This document shows, piece by piece, positions 16,250 to 16,762 of a stretch of 16,762 bases of DNA (the stretch's first letter is position 1; each line of letters begins with the position of its first letter). The notes beneath the pieces were generated by a model, which was given only the letters and a program-made list of their open reading frames with translations, did no database searches and was not told where the DNA came from. Origin of the DNA: Pseudomonadota bacterium (GTDB taxonomy: Bacteria > Desulfobacterota > Desulfobulbia > Desulfobulbales > Desulfobulbaceae); contig WRKE01000302.1 in assembly GCA_009778235.1 (NCBI GenBank), positions 1-16,762 on the forward strand, written 5' to 3'. The position numbers were made by a program, and so were the translations under genes.

Positions 16250-16455
16250 TCCTTTACCCGGCGGAGTGACATCAGCCGGATGATTATCCGCACCTTCGGC
16301 TGGCTGCGGCAGACCGTGCCCATCTACCAGGAACTTGCCGCCAAGGTGACCGAACCGGAAGCGGCCGTAAGCAACACGATGCAACCCTTGACGGCATCAT
16401 TGCAACCCTGCACCAACTCATCATCCCGCCAGAAAAACGGCGGATAGGTTTTTAG
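16250..16455 (+). pseudogene. Frameshifted C-terminal remnant of an ORF6N-type protein
   Basis: Two frames together spell the end of an ORF6N-domain protein, a phage/mobile-element DNA-binding family. The first frame gives MIIRTFGWLRQTVPIYQELA then AKVTEPEAAV, matching the conserved region that usually reads (V/I)RAFVxLR...ELAxKLxELE. The other frame, from about 16370, gives KQHDATLDGIIATLHQLI and ends PPEKRRIGF before TAG at 16453, the usual family terminus. A one-base loss between 16369 and 16375 accounts for the switch. The N-terminal domain is absent: the dikinase-like gene and its terminator lie immediately upstream. The remnant ends 13 bp before the HMA gene. The rest of this gap (16161-16249) shows only the weak terminator. 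Recognition is from memory of family termini, not a search. Confidence 0.6.
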
Positions 16456-16468
16456 ACAAGAAGCCACC

Positions 16469-16762
16469 ATGACCATTTCCTTGCCCGAATCCGCACCGAC
16501 CAGCCAACCCGCCCATCGCTACACCGTGGGTGACATGAGCTGCGAACACTGCCAAGGACGGGTGGAGACCGCGGCCAGGGCAGTGGCCGGCGTGGTCACC
16601 GCCACAGTCGACCTGGCCGCCGGGACGCTCACCGTGCACGGCGGCGAGCCGCAAGCAATCATCCGGGCCGTGACTGAGGCCGGCTACCCGGCCGCGCTGG
16701 CCGATGATGCCGCCCGCATCCACTCGTGCCCATCCCGGCCGACCGCCGGCACCCCGCAGCCA
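16469..16762 (+). CDS. HMA-domain protein, probably N-terminus of a copper-type P-ATPase (cut by window edge)
   Basis: Ninety-eight codons from ATG 16469 stay open to the right edge. Residues about 17-82 form a heavy-metal-associated domain with the metal-binding motif MSCEHC (23-28; Cys25 and Cys28), the copper-type MxCxxC layout, and a conserved end (VTEAGYPA). A free copper chaperone would stop soon after the domain; here at least 15 more residues follow, including a further Cys and Pro-rich sequence, which suits the linker to a Cu+-exporting P1B-ATPase. That step is an inference, as the ATPase core is outside. There is no clear Shine-Dalgarno sequence and no CsoR or CueR gene or operator in view. 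It starts just behind the ORF6N remnant. Confidence 0.8.
   Translation, partial: MTISLPESAPTSQPAHRYTVGDMSCEHCQGRVETAARAVAGVVTATVDLAAGTLTVHGGEPQAIIRAVTEAGYPAALADDAARIHSCPSRPTAGTPQP

Noticed and set aside
1..16762. CRISPR arrays, tRNA/rRNA genes, intact insertion sequences, GEMM riboswitch
   Set aside because: Reading the gaps on both strands showed no regular direct repeats with spacers, no T-loop-like words in a tRNA context, no transposase and no GEMM core.

Overview
The window reads as core chromosome of a GC-rich Gram-negative bacterium, most likely a Desulfobacterota (Desulfobulbus-like) relative. This rests on the style of AlaRS and Acs, on a GGDEF variant resembling the Geobacter type, on a KdnB-like enzyme and on occasional TTG starts. 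It is an inference from protein style; there is no rRNA in the window. I found no tRNA, rRNA, CRISPR array or intact insertion sequence.

Layout. Positions 1-11640 are read almost entirely on the minus strand: alaS (C-terminus beyond the left edge), acs, an MFS transporter, a KdnB-type iron-dependent alcohol dehydrogenase, a PfkB sugar kinase, a REC-GGDEF response regulator, a nucleoside deaminase and a DUF486 membrane protein. The only plus-strand item there is a C-terminal scrap of a DUF2971-type protein at about 8043-8291. From 11901 the strand switches: a 1419-residue protein fuses a very large unrecognised N-terminal region to the ATP-grasp and phosphohistidine domains of pyruvate phosphate dikinase, without the PEP/pyruvate barrel. 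It is followed by a frameshifted remnant of an ORF6N-type gene and by the start of an HMA (copper-binding) gene, probably a metal-transporting P-type ATPase, cut by the right edge.

The genes do not form one pathway. Acs activates acetate. The KdnB-like enzyme and the PfkB kinase may be linked to sugar or cell-surface metabolism, but are separated by the DUF2971 scrap. DUF486 and the deaminase look like a two-gene operon (stop of the first overlaps a possible start of the second). The REC-GGDEF is a stand-alone regulator.

The most interesting items are (1) the dikinase-like giant, an ATP-to-histidine phosphotransfer module whose acceptor is unknown, and (2) the REC-GGDEF, whose two guanine-specificity residues are replaced, including Asp to Ser, the change associated with Hypr cyclic AMP-GMP synthases. 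Two decayed C-terminal gene fragments mark spots of past gain and loss, and the acs upstream region is unusually long and rich in dyads, with an FNR-like box.
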